A stretch of 64,000 bases of DNA from RPQJ01 sp963748985 (GCA_963748985.1 CAVVKQ010000014.1:1-64000); one strand, 5' to 3'; counted from the first letter of the stretch, positions 22,152 through 32,388 are shown. The notes: generated by a model not told the origin, from the letters alone. Program-made: numbers and translations.

Positions 22152-22195
22152 CCGCTCCCGCGTCCGCAGGAGAGGTCGCGCAGTGTGGGTGAGGC

Positions 22196-22279
22196 GTCAG
22201 GCGTCCGACCCGGCATGTCCTGTCGCGCTTGGAAAGGCAGACACGCGCGCGCCAGGACATGCCGGATCGGACGCCTGAC
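22196..22279. repeat. Hairpin repeat C
   Basis: Arms beginning GTCAGGCGTCCGA and ending TCGGACGCCTGAC pair over about 33 bp with two mismatches around the loop GAAAGGCAGACA (22232-22243). It could also act as a terminator for lon. Confidence 0.9.
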
Positions 22280-22394
22280 ATCACGCGCCTGTGTAACCGT
22301 CGGGTGATCATCGCGGCGATCGCAGGAGGCGATTGAAATGCTGTTGCCCGAATCTGCATTCCGGCGCTCTCAACGCCGCGTGCGCCGTCTCGCG

Positions 22395-22470
22395 AGCGAC
22401 CGATCCGGGACCGTTCCCCGAGCGCGTGTCTGCCTTTCCAAGCTCGGGGAACGGTCCCGGGTCGGTCGCT
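22395..22470. repeat. Hairpin repeat D (opposite orientation to C)
   Basis: Arms 22395-22423 and 22442-22470 pair at 28 of 29 positions around a loop containing TGTCTGCCTTTC (22427-22438). Its loop centre is about 195 bp from that of C, close to the A-B spacing. Confidence 0.9.
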
Positions 22471-22481
22471 AGCAGCCAGCT

Positions 22482-22527
22482 TGTCTGTGCCTTTCCAGGC
22501 TCGGGGCAAGGCACGGGATCGACCGCT
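22482..22527. repeat. Half hairpin element E
   Basis: TGTCTGTGCCTTTCCAGGCT and the downstream GGGATCGACCGCT match the loop and right arm of D, with a 2-nt insertion in the loop. I see no matching left arm, so it looks like a truncated copy abutting D. Confidence 0.65.
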
Positions 22528-22594
22528 ATGACCTGGCGCATCGTCACAGGCCGGCCCGTTGCAAACGGGTTGGCGAGCCATGGTCCGACCGGGG

Positions 22595-24694
22595 TTACTG
22601 GAGGTGCTGGGCGAACCAGTCCTGGATGACCTGGTAGTGGTAGCGGCTGTTCTCGCCCTTGAGCACCCAGTGGTTCTCGTCGGGGAAGACGACCAGGCGG
22701 CTCGGGACGCCCTGCCGCTGCAGCACCGTCCAGAACTCGAGCGTGTTGTTGAGCGGCACGCGGAAGTCTTTCTCGCCGACCGTCAGCAGGATGGGCGTCC
22801 TGAGCTTCGTCGAGCGATGGAACGGACTCTGCGTGCGCCACAGCTCGAGATCGCTTTCCCACGCCGGCCCGCCCAGGGTGCGCTCGCGGTTGTACACCAC
22901 GTCGCTCGTCGTCCACTGCGTCTTCAGGTCGTACAAGCCTGCGTGACTCGCGATCGCGCGATACCGGTCCGTCGTGACCGCCAGCCAGTTGGAGAGGTGG
23001 CCGCCGTAGCTCGCGCCGCCCGCCACCTGCTTCGACCCATCGATGAACGGGTAGCGACGGATGGCTTCGTCGGCAGCCTGGTTGATCTCATCCGCTGGAC
23101 CCTGCAGCGGATCGCCCTGGATGCCGCGCGAGAACGCTTCGCCGAAACCGGTCGAGCCGCTGTAATTGGTGAGCAGTACGACGTACCCGGGACGCGAATG
23201 CAGGTGGTAGTTCCAGCGCGTGCCGAACTCGTCGACATACATGTTGTGCGGACCGCCGTGGATCAGCACGAACAGCGGATACTTGCGCGACGCGTCGAAA
23301 CCCGGCGGCAGCGCGACGAAGCTGTGAATCCTGCGGCCGCGGCTCGAGGTGAACCAGAACTCCTGCAGCGGCTGCCAGTCGATCTGCGCCGCCCGTGCCG
23401 CGTTGAAATCTGACAACGCCCGCCACCGCCCGCTGGCCGCATCGACGCGACCGATCTCGGTCGGGATCACCGCACTGCCCCAGCCCGCAGCGATGACCGG
23501 CGCCGTCGCATCGCCGCCGAGCGAAAAGCCGGCATACGTGCCCGCCTCGAGCTTGCCAACCTCCACCGCCTGGCCATGTTCAAGCGACGCGACGAACAGC
23601 TTGCGGTGGCCAGCCTGCTCTGACTGGAAATACACGCGCCGGCTGTCTGCAGCGACGTGATAGTCGTCCACTGAACCCTCGAATCCGTCGATCACCTCCG
23701 CCGGCTCGCCCTGCAGCGGCCAGGACCACTGCACGAGACGCGTCGCGTTGTAGACCCACTGCTTCGACACCTGCTCGGCCTTGGCGACCAGCCGGCGTCC
23801 GTCTGGACTGAAGCTCGGCTGCGAGTAATCGCGTCCGGGGGCCGTCAGCCGCCGCGGCTCGCCACCCTCGACACTCACCTGCCACAACGCCAGGCTGACG
23901 CTCGCGCGTGCCGCCTGGTCCCGCTCTGTCGTCGCTGCAAACACGACGGCCGCGCCATCCGGCGTCCAGTCGGCATCAAGGGACTCACCCGAGTTGCCGA
24001 GTTGCCCGCCGAATCCACGGGCCGCGCGCAACGCAGTGCCACCGAGCAGGTCGCGCGGCTCGGCGCCGGGGTCGAGCGACTGCACGACCAGCGTCGGCTG
24101 GCGATCGTCGAGCCAGCGATCCCAGTGGCGGATCGGGAACGTGTCGTAGGTGCGCGCGTCGTACTTGCGTGCGTTACGTTCCTCGCGGATCTTGCGATTT
24201 TCGGCGTCGCTGCGAGTGCCCGCATACACGCGCGTGGTCACGAGCAGCTTGCGCCCGTCCGGACTCCACACCGGCGCAGAAGCGCCGCCGACGAGATTCG
24301 TGACACGTTGCGCGTCGCCGCCGTTGGCGAGATGGAGGACGTACACCTGGCTCTCGTCGTCACCTTCGCGCTTCACCGTGAACGCGATGCGCGTCGAGTC
24401 CGGGCTCCAGGCCACGTCGCTCTCGCCAGACTTGCCCGCGGTCAACTTGCGCGGCGGCTGACTGCCGTCCGATGGCACGATCCACAAATCGCTGGTCTTG
24501 GCGGCGTCGTCGTACGACGGCTCCACCACGCTGAACACGATCCAGCGGCCGTCCGGGCTCGCCTCGGGCGCACTGACGCGAGTCATCAACCACACGTCTT
24601 CGTGGGTGATCGGGTGCCTCGTGGACGGATCGGCGGCGATCGCGGGGACGGACAACACTGCGAGCACGACAGCGAGGAATGCGCGGAGCTTCAT
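22595..24694 (-). CDS. S9 family peptidase (dipeptidyl-peptidase/acylaminoacyl-peptidase type)
   Basis: From the ATG at 24694, with GAGGTGAT nine bases upstream, the product is about 699 residues. A signal peptide ends at LSVPAIAAD, so the enzyme is probably periplasmic. The N-terminal beta-propeller carries WD40/PD40-like repeats such as PEASPDGRWIVFSV, AWSPDSTRIAFTV and VWSPDGRKLLV. The alpha/beta-hydrolase domain holds Ser562 in GGASYGG, Asp in GEKDFRVP and His in DENHWVLK. The HGGPHNMY oxyanion segment is intact. It would cleave peptides, likely dipeptides or oligopeptides. It is cotranscribed or closely linked with the MATE gene upstream (16-bp gap). Confidence 0.92.
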   Translation of the reverse strand: MKLRAFLAVVLAVLSVPAIAADPSTRHPITHEDVWLMTRVSAPEASPDGRWIVFSVVEPSYDDAAKTSDLWIVPSDGSQPPRKLTAGKSGESDVAWSPDSTRIAFTVKREGDDESQVYVLHLANGGDAQRVTNLVGGASAPVWSPDGRKLLVTTRVYAGTRSDAENRKIREERNARKYDARTYDTFPIRHWDRWLDDRQPTLVVQSLDPGAEPRDLLGGTALRAARGFGGQLGNSGESLDADWTPDGAAVVFAATTERDQAARASVSLALWQVSVEGGEPRRLTAPGRDYSQPSFSPDGRRLVAKAEQVSKQWVYNATRLVQWSWPLQGEPAEVIDGFEGSVDDYHVAADSRRVYFQSEQAGHRKLFVASLEHGQAVEVGKLEAGTYAGFSLGGDATAPVIAAGWGSAVIPTEIGRVDAASGRWRALSDFNAARAAQIDWQPLQEFWFTSSRGRRIHSFVALPPGFDASRKYPLFVLIHGGPHNMYVDEFGTRWNYHLHSRPGYVVLLTNYSGSTGFGEAFSRGIQGDPLQGPADEINQAADEAIRRYPFIDGSKQVAGGASYGGHLSNWLAVTTDRYRAIASHAGLYDLKTQWTTSDVVYNRERTLGGPAWESDLELWRTQSPFHRSTKLRTPILLTVGEKDFRVPLNNTLEFWTVLQRQGVPSRLVVFPDENHWVLKGENSRYHYQVIQDWFAQHLQ

Positions 24695-24710
24695 GATCGA
24701 AATCACCTCG

Positions 24711-26171
24711 TCAAATCCGTATCTGGCGCCACCGCCCCGACCGCCACCGCAGGTACAGCGCGACGCCGAGCACCACCACGTATACCAGCAGCCCAGTCCA
24801 GCCGCCTACGGCGCCGAGCCCGAACTGCGGCAGGAAATCGACCCAGCCCTGGCCCGGTGCAAACGAGAGTGAATGCGCAAGCGGCACGAACACGCCCCAG
24901 GCACACACGAAGAACAACACCGCCGGCACCTTCACATCGCCCGCGCCCCGCAGCGAGAACCCGCTGCCCAGGTTGAGGCCATCGAAAATCTGGTAGCCCG
25001 CGGCGATCCACAGCAGCACGACGCCGATCTGCACGACATTCGCCGTCTGCGGATCCGCCGCATTCATGAACGTCGGCAACAGCCACGGTCCCGACAGCGC
25101 AAGCAACACGCCGAGCGTGCCCATGAATGCGACGGTCAGCCAGATGATCGCGTTGCCGAGCCGGCGCGCCCAGTCGCGATCACCCGCGCCGATCGACTGG
25201 CCGACCAGCGTCGTCCCCGCGAGCGCAATGCCGATGCCTGGCATGTACGACATCGACGTCAGCATCATGATGATCTGCGTGGCGGCGCCGTCGACCGAGC
25301 TCAACCGCACCTGCATCAGCTGAAACAGCGCCATGCCGAACAGGTCGGCGGCGTACATCGCACCCATCGGCAGGCCCAGTCGATACTGCCGCGCGAGGCC
25401 GGCCAGGTCGGGGCGCCACGTCAGGTGCGACTTGTACTTCGTGCGCAGTTCCCTGCCCACGAATATCCACAGCGCAAGGCCGAGACCGCACACCATGCTG
25501 ACATTGGTGGCCCAGGCAGAACCCGCGATCCCGCCGTCGAGCTTGAAGATGAAGAGCCAGTTCAATGCCGCATTCACGACCGCGACCAGGCCCGTGGTCA
25601 TCACCGCAATGCGCGGACGCGAAATGCCATTGAAGAAGCCGAGCACGGCCCACAACGCCACCCCGAGCGGCGCACCGAGCATGCGCGGCTGCCAGAATGC
25701 CATCGCCTGCGCGGACACGTCTGGCGCGAGGCCGAACGGCGCGAACAGCAACGGGCCCGACCACGCCAGCAGAGCGAAGAAAGGCAGCGTCAGCGCGCTG
25801 GCCGTGAGCGCGACCCAGGTGGCGTGGCTCGCGCGCGTGAAACGTCGGCCACCTTCGGCCTGCGCCACGAACGTCTGCACCGCAAGTCCGACACCGCCGA
25901 CCAGCATCAGGAACAGCAACACCACCCAGTAGACCGCGGCCATGCCGGCCATCGCGGTCGTCGAGATGTGGCCGACGAACCACGTGTCGGTGAGACTGAT
26001 TACGGCCTGCAGGCTGCTGTTGAGCATCAGCGGCAAGGCCAGCGTCGCGACTGCGCGATAGTCGATGACTGTGCGCCCCGTGGCCGGATCACGTTTCTGT
26101 GCCGGCAATGGATTGCCCGCCGGCGGCGAGACGGCGTTCGTCCCGGCCGGCGGCGAATCAGCTGCGGTCAT
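24711..26171 (-). CDS. MATE family efflux transporter
   Basis: The 486-residue protein has about 12 hydrophobic segments in two repeats after a polar Pro-rich N-terminus containing the direct repeat SPPAG twice. Family features include LMLNSSLQAVISLTDTWFVG in the first helix pair and GATQIIMMLTS-like sequence (DGAATQIIMMLTSMS) in the second half, with IGAGDRDWARRLG between helices. It would export cationic drugs or metabolites by Na+ or H+ antiport. It sits between the dedA-like gene and the S9 peptidase on the same strand, with 13-16 bp gaps, suggesting an operon. Substrate unknown. Confidence 0.9.
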   Translation of the reverse strand: MTAADSPPAGTNAVSPPAGNPLPAQKRDPATGRTVIDYRAVATLALPLMLNSSLQAVISLTDTWFVGHISTTAMAGMAAVYWVVLLFLMLVGGVGLAVQTFVAQAEGGRRFTRASHATWVALTASALTLPFFALLAWSGPLLFAPFGLAPDVSAQAMAFWQPRMLGAPLGVALWAVLGFFNGISRPRIAVMTTGLVAVVNAALNWLFIFKLDGGIAGSAWATNVSMVCGLGLALWIFVGRELRTKYKSHLTWRPDLAGLARQYRLGLPMGAMYAADLFGMALFQLMQVRLSSVDGAATQIIMMLTSMSYMPGIGIALAGTTLVGQSIGAGDRDWARRLGNAIIWLTVAFMGTLGVLLALSGPWLLPTFMNAADPQTANVVQIGVVLLWIAAGYQIFDGLNLGSGFSLRGAGDVKVPAVLFFVCAWGVFVPLAHSLSFAPGQGWVDFLPQFGLGAVGGWTGLLVYVVVLGVALYLRWRSGRWRQIRI

Positions 26172-26184
26172 GAACGCGCGCGCA

Positions 26185-26802
26185 TCACCGGCGCATCTGC
26201 CGGTGCACGAAAAAATAGTACAGCGAGCCCAGGAACACGAGCAGGCCGCCCACCCACAGGCTGATGCGGTGCAGGTTGCCCTGCATCAGCTGCTCGTCCT
26301 GTCCGGCAGTGACACCCACCCAGCAAAGGACCGCGCACCAGATACCCGATCCAATGATCGTTGCGAGCGAGTACCAGCCGAAATGCATGCGCACGACGCC
26401 CGCGGGAATGCCGATCAGGTGACGGATGACGGGGAGCAGGCGGGAGATGAACACACCGACCATGCCGTAGTGCGACGACCATGCCTCGGCCTGCTGGATT
26501 TTTTCCGGAGTGATCATCACGTAGCGACCGTACTTCATCAGCAACGGCCGGCCGATCAGGTACGAAGCCCAGTACATCACGCTCGCGCCCACCCACGACC
26601 CAACGGTACCGGCGATGACGATACCGGTCAGCGTGAATGTTCCCTTCGAGTGCGCGAGGTACGCGGCCGGAGGGATCACGAACTCGCTCGGCACCGGCAG
26701 GATGGAACTCTCCATCGCCATCAGCAGCCCGATGAGCCAGTAACCACCCTGGTCGAGGGCGGCGAGGTACCACTGGATCAGGGACGTGAGCATCTCGTGC
26801 AT
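26185..26802 (-). CDS. DedA family membrane protein
   Basis: I start at the ATG at 26802 (MHEMLTSLIQW), giving 205 residues; MLTSLIQW three codons later is possible. The SNARE-associated/DedA domain is clear: AMESSILPVPSEFVIPPAAY, VGASVMYWASYLIGR, and the conserved block VFISRLLPVIRHLIGIPAGV. Family members are undecaprenyl-phosphate or phospholipid flippase-like proteins needed for envelope homeostasis. It overlaps no neighbour and is divergent from the MscS-type channel gene, with about 164 bp between the starts that must contain both promoters. Confidence 0.88.
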   Translation of the reverse strand: MHEMLTSLIQWYLAALDQGGYWLIGLLMAMESSILPVPSEFVIPPAAYLAHSKGTFTLTGIVIAGTVGSWVGASVMYWASYLIGRPLLMKYGRYVMITPEKIQQAEAWSSHYGMVGVFISRLLPVIRHLIGIPAGVVRMHFGWYSLATIIGSGIWCAVLCWVGVTAGQDEQLMQGNLHRISLWVGGLLVFLGSLYYFFVHRQMRR

Positions 26803-26966
26803 CTGGAACACATCTGGCTGTAGGAACAGAGGGTCGGCCCGCCCATGGGCCGTGCCGGGGGACAGCATTTTGCCAGAGCCAGGCCATCGTCAGGCGACAG
26901 ACCCCGTAGGACGGCGCTGGAACAGGTGCGACAATGCAGGACTTCGCCGGCTGGAATGCTTGAAAG

Positions 26967-29492
26967 ATGATGGAGGGCCTGAAACAGATGTCCCGCTCGC
27001 CCCGCGCCCTGGGTGCCCTGCTGGCCTTGTTGTCCATCGCAACCGGGCACGCCGGTATCGCTGCAGGACTATCGATTCCCGGCCTGGCTGCGGCCGAGGC
27101 GCCAGCCGACACGGCGCCAAAGTCGGCCACGCCCGAACCGATTGCCGCTGGCGACATCCCGATGCGCGCCGACGAAGACGAGCGCTTTGCGCAGGACGCC
27201 CTCGTGCGCGCGCGCCAGAAGGACGTCGGCAAGAAACTCGGCGCAGAGCTCGACGCGATCACCACGGGCATCGACAACCTGTCGCAGGCCTCCGCGAAAG
27301 AGGACTTGAAGCAGCTTTCGGTTATCCGGCTCGAGAGCCTCGAGAGCCATTGGCGTTTCTATGACCGGGAACTGACGGACTGGCGGCGCAACCTCGACCG
27401 TGTCACCACTCCTTACACTGAGGACGCTGCGGAACTCGCGCAGCGGCGCGCCGTGTGGGAAGCCACATTGGCTGCGCTTGCCGCGGGGGGCGTCACGTCA
27501 GCGCTCAGCGATCGCGTGAACGTGATCCTGGGCCAGATTGGACAGGCGGAGCGGGCGCTGGCCCAACCGATGGAAGAGCAGTTCAAGCTGCGTCGTCGTG
27601 CCAACAAGGTCCAGTCGAGCATCGAAGCCGGCACCAATGGGGTCGAGGCCGCGATCACTTACTACGACCGCCGGCTGGGAATGATCGATGCGGTTCCGGT
27701 CTGGCAGGCCTGGAATGACACCTCGTTCTCCGCGCGGGAATTGCAGGGCACCGAGTCGGGCCTGCGACTCGAGACGTCGTTCATCCAGGAATGGGGTGCG
27801 GCGAACCAGCACCGCTTGCGCGGGTACAAGGCGGCGGCCGTCGTGCTGCTGCCGCTGTTGCTGCTGCTCGCGTATCGCAGCTGGAAGAGGGTTTACGCGG
27901 AGCCCGAGATGCAGGCGGCCGCACGGGTGTTGCGGCGCCCGATCTCCGCCTGGGCGCTGCTCACGCTGATCGGCGTGATTCTCGTGTTCCCGGACGCACC
28001 ACTCGTCATGCACCAGATGGCGTTGTTGCTGGCGCTGATTCCGGTGCTGCGGTTGCTGCCGCAGAAGGTCTTCCAGGTCCTCGGGCCCTGGCCGTACGTA
28101 GGCACCGCCCTCTACCTGCTGTACCGCCTGGGTTTCCTGCTGCTCGGTCAGCCATTGTTCTACCGGCTCTACATCCTCGCCGTGTCGGTCGTCACGGCAG
28201 GCGTGGTCGCGTGGTTGCTTTACTCCGCCGCTCGCAAGCGGACGCATACGGGCATTCTGCTGGCGTCCAGCGTCCTGCACGTTTTCGCCTGGATCACGAT
28301 CTTGGCGCTGGTCATCGCGGTGATTGCGAACGTCGTCGGCAACGTGTCATTGGCGGAGATGCTCGGCAGCGCAGTACTCGACAGCGCCTACCTTGGCCTG
28401 GTGCTGTTCGCGGGCACCAACGTCCTCTCCTCGATCCTGAGCCTGCTGCTCGCGCGGCAGGAAATGACGCGGTTCCGCGTGATCACCCGGCACGCGGGTC
28501 CGCTGCTCGCAAGCACCAACAAGCTGATCGGGGTGGCCGCGGTGATCGCCTGGATCGTCGTGACGCTGAATCAGTTCCGCATCGCACGACCCCTCTTCGG
28601 CGGGGCCATGGCCGTGCTCACTTACCCGATCGCGTTCGGGCAGATCTCCGTCACGCTTGGCAGCATCCTGCTGTTCCTGTTCTCGGTGTATGTCGCGTTC
28701 TGGATCGCGCGCACGGTGCGGCTCGTCCTGCGCGACGAAGTACTGCCGAAGATGGAACTGCCGCGCGGCGTCGACCACAGCATCTCCTCGCTCAGCTACT
28801 ACGCGCTCGTGCTGATCGGCCTGATGGTCGCACTGGCCGCCGCCGGCTTCGAGACCTCGCAGTTCGCCCTCATCTTCGGCGCGCTGGGTGTCGGCATCGG
28901 CTTTGGCCTGCAGAACGTGGTCAACAACTTCGTCTCGGGCCTGATCCTGATGTTCGAGCGGCCGATCCAGCCGGGAGACATCGTCGAAGTGTCGGGCACT
29001 TCGGGCAAGGTGCGCGCGATCGGCATGCGGGCGACTACGCTGACGACGTTCGAAGGCGCTGACGTCATCGTGCCGAACGGTACGCTGCTGTCCGAGAAGC
29101 TGATCAACTGGACGCTGAGCGACATGAACCGTCGCATCGACGTGGACGTGGGCGTGGCCTATGGCTCGGATTCGCGCCGAGTCATGGCACTCCTCAACGA
29201 AGTCGCGATTGGCACACCGGGTATTTCGCCCGAGCCGGTGCCGGCCATCGTGTTCAAGGGCTTCGGCGCAAGCTCGCTCGACTTCGGCATCCGCGCCTGG
29301 ACCAACGACTTCGGCGACTGGGTGACGATCCGCACCGAGATGACGGCACGCGTGTACGAAGCATTGGCGAAGGAGGGCATCGAGATTCCGTTCCCGCAGC
29401 AGGCCGTGCACCTGCGCAGCGTCGCGCCCGCGGCGGGGCAGCAACTGGCAGGCACGGCCCAAGTGGAGAAGGACGCACCGCGTCCCGCCTGA
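26967..29492 (+). CDS. Large mechanosensitive ion channel of the MscS family
   Basis: The 841-residue protein has a signal peptide (about 1-35), then a periplasmic helical, coiled-coil-prone region (about 60-270) and roughly eleven membrane helices. The MscS core follows: FALIFGALGVGIGFGLQNVV is the pore helix and VSGLILMFERPIQPGDIVEV opens the beta domain. FEGADVIVPNGTLLSEKLIN completes the signature. The architecture resembles MscK/YbiO/YjeP-type channels rather than short MscS. It would open under hypo-osmotic shock to release solutes. Its stop overlaps the next gene's start (TGATG). ATGs at 26970 and 26988 are alternative starts. Confidence 0.9.
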   Translation: MMEGLKQMSRSPRALGALLALLSIATGHAGIAAGLSIPGLAAAEAPADTAPKSATPEPIAAGDIPMRADEDERFAQDALVRARQKDVGKKLGAELDAITTGIDNLSQASAKEDLKQLSVIRLESLESHWRFYDRELTDWRRNLDRVTTPYTEDAAELAQRRAVWEATLAALAAGGVTSALSDRVNVILGQIGQAERALAQPMEEQFKLRRRANKVQSSIEAGTNGVEAAITYYDRRLGMIDAVPVWQAWNDTSFSARELQGTESGLRLETSFIQEWGAANQHRLRGYKAAAVVLLPLLLLLAYRSWKRVYAEPEMQAAARVLRRPISAWALLTLIGVILVFPDAPLVMHQMALLLALIPVLRLLPQKVFQVLGPWPYVGTALYLLYRLGFLLLGQPLFYRLYILAVSVVTAGVVAWLLYSAARKRTHTGILLASSVLHVFAWITILALVIAVIANVVGNVSLAEMLGSAVLDSAYLGLVLFAGTNVLSSILSLLLARQEMTRFRVITRHAGPLLASTNKLIGVAAVIAWIVVTLNQFRIARPLFGGAMAVLTYPIAFGQISVTLGSILLFLFSVYVAFWIARTVRLVLRDEVLPKMELPRGVDHSISSLSYYALVLIGLMVALAAAGFETSQFALIFGALGVGIGFGLQNVVNNFVSGLILMFERPIQPGDIVEVSGTSGKVRAIGMRATTLTTFEGADVIVPNGTLLSEKLINWTLSDMNRRIDVDVGVAYGSDSRRVMALLNEVAIGTPGISPEPVPAIVFKGFGASSLDFGIRAWTNDFGDWVTIRTEMTARVYEALAKEGIEIPFPQQAVHLRSVAPAAGQQLAGTAQVEKDAPRPA

Positions 29493-30163
29493 TGCTGGTT
29501 GAAGCCGGCCTGCTGAGCAGCGGCGTGAGTATCGGCGCGTCGGCCGCAACCGGCGTCATACTTGCGTTCGCCATTTATCGTGCGCCCTGGTCCGTGTGGC
29601 TTGCCGACGGTGAACGGCAGTGGGTCTGGTTCGGCTCGATGGCCCTGCTACTGGTCGTCTGGGCAATGAAGGCGGGCATCACGCCGGGACTTTCGGTGCG
29701 CTTCCTGCTCGTAACCGCGCTCACGTTGATGCACGGCTGGCAACTCGCCGTGGTCGCGGGCGCGCTCGTGCTCGCCGTGCTCTCGTACCTCGGCTTGGCG
29801 CAATGGAGCGCGTACGGGCCGAACCTGTTGTGCATGGCCGTGGTGCCCGCGCTCTTCACGGCATGGTTCCACGAGCAGGTGCACGCACGCCTGCCGCACA
29901 ACTACTTCATCTATTTCTTCATTACGACGTTCCTGGGCGCGGCGCTCGCGTTCAACCTCGCAGGCCTCGTGCGCGTTGCACTGATGGCGGCCAGCGGAAC
30001 ACTGGATGCGGCACGCGCGGGGCCCGAGTACTTTGCGATCCTGCCCTTGATGAGCTTCGGCGAAGCGGTCGCCAATGGCACCATCATCGGCATGGCGGTG
30101 GTCTACCGGCCGAAGTGGGTCATGAGTTTCGACGACCGGCTGTACCTGGCAAAGGGACGCTAG
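29492..30163 (+). CDS. Integral membrane protein, CbiM/ECF-permease-like (COG3235-like)
   Basis: The 223-residue protein has about six or seven hydrophobic helices. GERQWVWFGSMALLLVVWAM, LLVTALTLMHGWQLAVVAGA and LPLMSFGEAVANGTIIGMAV resemble the uncharacterised COG3235 family, which is annotated as energy-coupling-factor transporter permease-like and is related to CbiM. HEQVHARLPHNYFIYFF carries several histidines that could bind metal. It is translationally coupled to the MscS-type gene. No ECF ATPase or T-component lies nearby, so a transport role is only a suggestion. Confidence 0.55.
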   Translation: MLVEAGLLSSGVSIGASAATGVILAFAIYRAPWSVWLADGERQWVWFGSMALLLVVWAMKAGITPGLSVRFLLVTALTLMHGWQLAVVAGALVLAVLSYLGLAQWSAYGPNLLCMAVVPALFTAWFHEQVHARLPHNYFIYFFITTFLGAALAFNLAGLVRVALMAASGTLDAARAGPEYFAILPLMSFGEAVANGTIIGMAVVYRPKWVMSFDDRLYLAKGR

Positions 30164-30169
30164 GACGCG

Positions 30170-32138
30170 CTATCGACGCAGCACTCCAATCGTCTCCAGC
30201 GCCTCCAGGTACTGCACAACGGGCTCGAGCGGGACCGGACCGAACTCGGCGGACAGGGCGTCGCGAATCGATTGCACCGAACGCTTACCGTCGACGAAAT
30301 TGAGCGCCTCCAGCGCGTAGGACTCTCCCTCTGCACGCAGACCTTCGTACTGCAGCAATGCGAGCGCGTCGGCTTTCTCCTGGCCAAGGTGGTCCACGAG
30401 ATAATCGTAGCCGAAGACGCTCATCGGTCCTTTCGGGTTTTCATTGCGCCAGTAGACGATGGCTGTCGCACCCAGTGAATCCGGCGCCATGCCACCATCG
30501 CCGTAAAGCCGCGCCAGCTCCTCGATCTGCCGTGCAACTGCACTGCGCTGCGCCAGACGTCAGCGCGGCGAATCGCCCGACAGATTCAACCAGCTCACGT
30601 TCATACGCCCAGTGAAATCGCTGGAGTACCGCCGCTTCGTCCCTGGGCAGTGCGTTGCTGCGACCGAGCATCCGGGCCGTGCGCACCAGGCGCTTCTGGT
30701 CAAGGACACCGAGCAACCGGCCGGTGTCCGCGGTGGCAAGATTGGCCAGGTACCAGCCTGTGCTGGCACCGATGAAGGCAGCACGCTCGAGTTTCGTCGG
30801 ATCGATATTGTCCGGCACATCGCGGTCGGTGTGGATGTAGCGGTCAGGCCAGTCATTGAGATAGACCGAAGGAATCCTGAACGCGCCATCCGTCAGCACG
30901 ATGTGATCGCTGCCGGGAGTGAACTCGTCCATGTAGGCGAGGAGTGATTCCTTGCCTCCGCCCGTTGCAGTGAGCGGGTAGGCCGCGGCCGCGCCGCTCG
31001 CATAGGCCAGCGTCTGTTCGTTCACGAAATCGGCAACGGTCTCTGCGACGTCATTGACGAACGTGGGCAGGCTCGCCGGCGAACGCGTCACCCGGAACAC
31101 CGCTTTTGTTGCGGGTCCTCCGCCGACCATGTCCATGTGGATGGCCGCCACGAGCCGCGCCGCAATGTCCGGTCGCGCGTTCAGCAGGATCGTGGTGCCT
31201 TCGATCTCGGGCGGCCACAGGAAGCGCAGCGTGCGCGCGGGTCGCGGCAGCTTGCCCTCGCGGATCAGTGTTGCGTACGTCCGCGCTACCTCGAGGATCG
31301 TCGCGCAGCCGCTGGCGTTGTCGTTCGCGCCAGGGCTCGGATGATCGAGATGACAGGTGAACGCGACTTCCTGCGCCGCCAATGCGTCATCGCTGCCGGG
31401 TATCCGGGCGGACACGATGTCGTACGACCCGATGTGCCGGCCGGCATCGACCCTGGCCTGCAGTCGCACGGTTTCCCCCGCCGCCAGGCGTGCCTGCCAG
31501 GCGCGCGCCTGGACCGGCCGGATCATGAATGCAGAAGTGGGTTTCGACGCAAAGCTGTCCAGATGGCCCCAGCGCAACAGGCGGTCATCCTCGCCCCACC
31601 ACGCCGTCCGCTGGTTCTGCGCATAGCTGACGATACCGACGGCTCCAAGGCGCTCCACCGCGAGCGCCTGGACAGCGTCCGGCTGCGACGAGACGAGCAC
31701 GAGCTTGCCGCGCACGTCCTTGCCGCGGTAGTCAGCATCGTTGGTGCCGGCACCGACATCCACGAGGTCTGTCGTCACGTCGGCACTGTCGCTGTCCTCG
31801 GCCAGGGATAGCGGTGTCGATTCCCAGTCGCCTATCCTGGTGGCACGAACCCAGCCCTTTGCGCCATTCTGGAGTTCCCACAACTCGGCCGACCTCGCAT
31901 CCCAGGACAGCCGCGACTTCTGCGTGCCGAACATCGTCTTGCCGTCTGCCGGGAACTGCAGGATCTCGACATCGTCGAGTCCATAGCTGCGGAGCTGTGC
32001 CACGACGTGTTCGGCGGCATTGCGGTAGCCCAGGGAGGCACGCATCCGGTGCGACTGCGAAATAGTCTCGAGATTGCGCTTGGCACTTTCGCCCGAAAGC
32101 TCGTGCGCGAGCGCGGCGACGACGGCCTCGTCGAGCAA
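30170..32138 (-). pseudogene. M28 family metallopeptidase, frameshifted near its C-terminus
   Basis: The main frame encodes the peptidase from a TTG at 32138 (no ATG is available in frame after the upstream stop). Metal ligands are visible in TCHLDHPSPGANDNASG, PEIEGTT, HMDMVGGG and YIHTDRD, so the catalytic domain is complete. After ESVGRFAALT the frame runs into unrelated residues. The true C-terminus (LAQRSAVARQIEELARLYG, then VYWRNENPKGPMSVFGYDYL to GVLRR) continues in the next frame, requiring one extra base at about 30557-30560. With that base removed the protein is about 655 residues with a winged-helix-like tail. It is a probable aminopeptidase. Whether the shift is a real mutation or an assembly error cannot be told here. 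Confidence 0.8.
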
Positions 32139-32388
32139 TGGGGGAGGTTCGCCGGCATGCTGCCCCGAATGCTATGCACACGCAGCCAAGCAGGATTCGT
32201 CGCACGGCGGACTCCGACACACTGGATGTCGCTCGACTATAGAGCAAGTGACGGTCAGCGGGTTCTCACTCGGGAATTCCCACGACAGGTCGATGCCGTG
32301 CCAGAGCACGTGGCTGACGCAGCACACTTCCGCGAAAGGGCCGGTGCGTTAGAATGGAACGTCGGTTCTCTCGCAACTCCTCACACTC

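Larger units (their letters stand above)
22152..22594. other. 443-bp gap holding hairpin repeats C, D and E
   Basis: This stretch between the convergent lon and S9-peptidase genes has no supported gene. It holds two complete hairpins in opposite orientation and a half element, all of the family also present between glgP and glgB. The remaining sequence (22280-22394) shows nothing recognisable. Confidence 0.6.
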
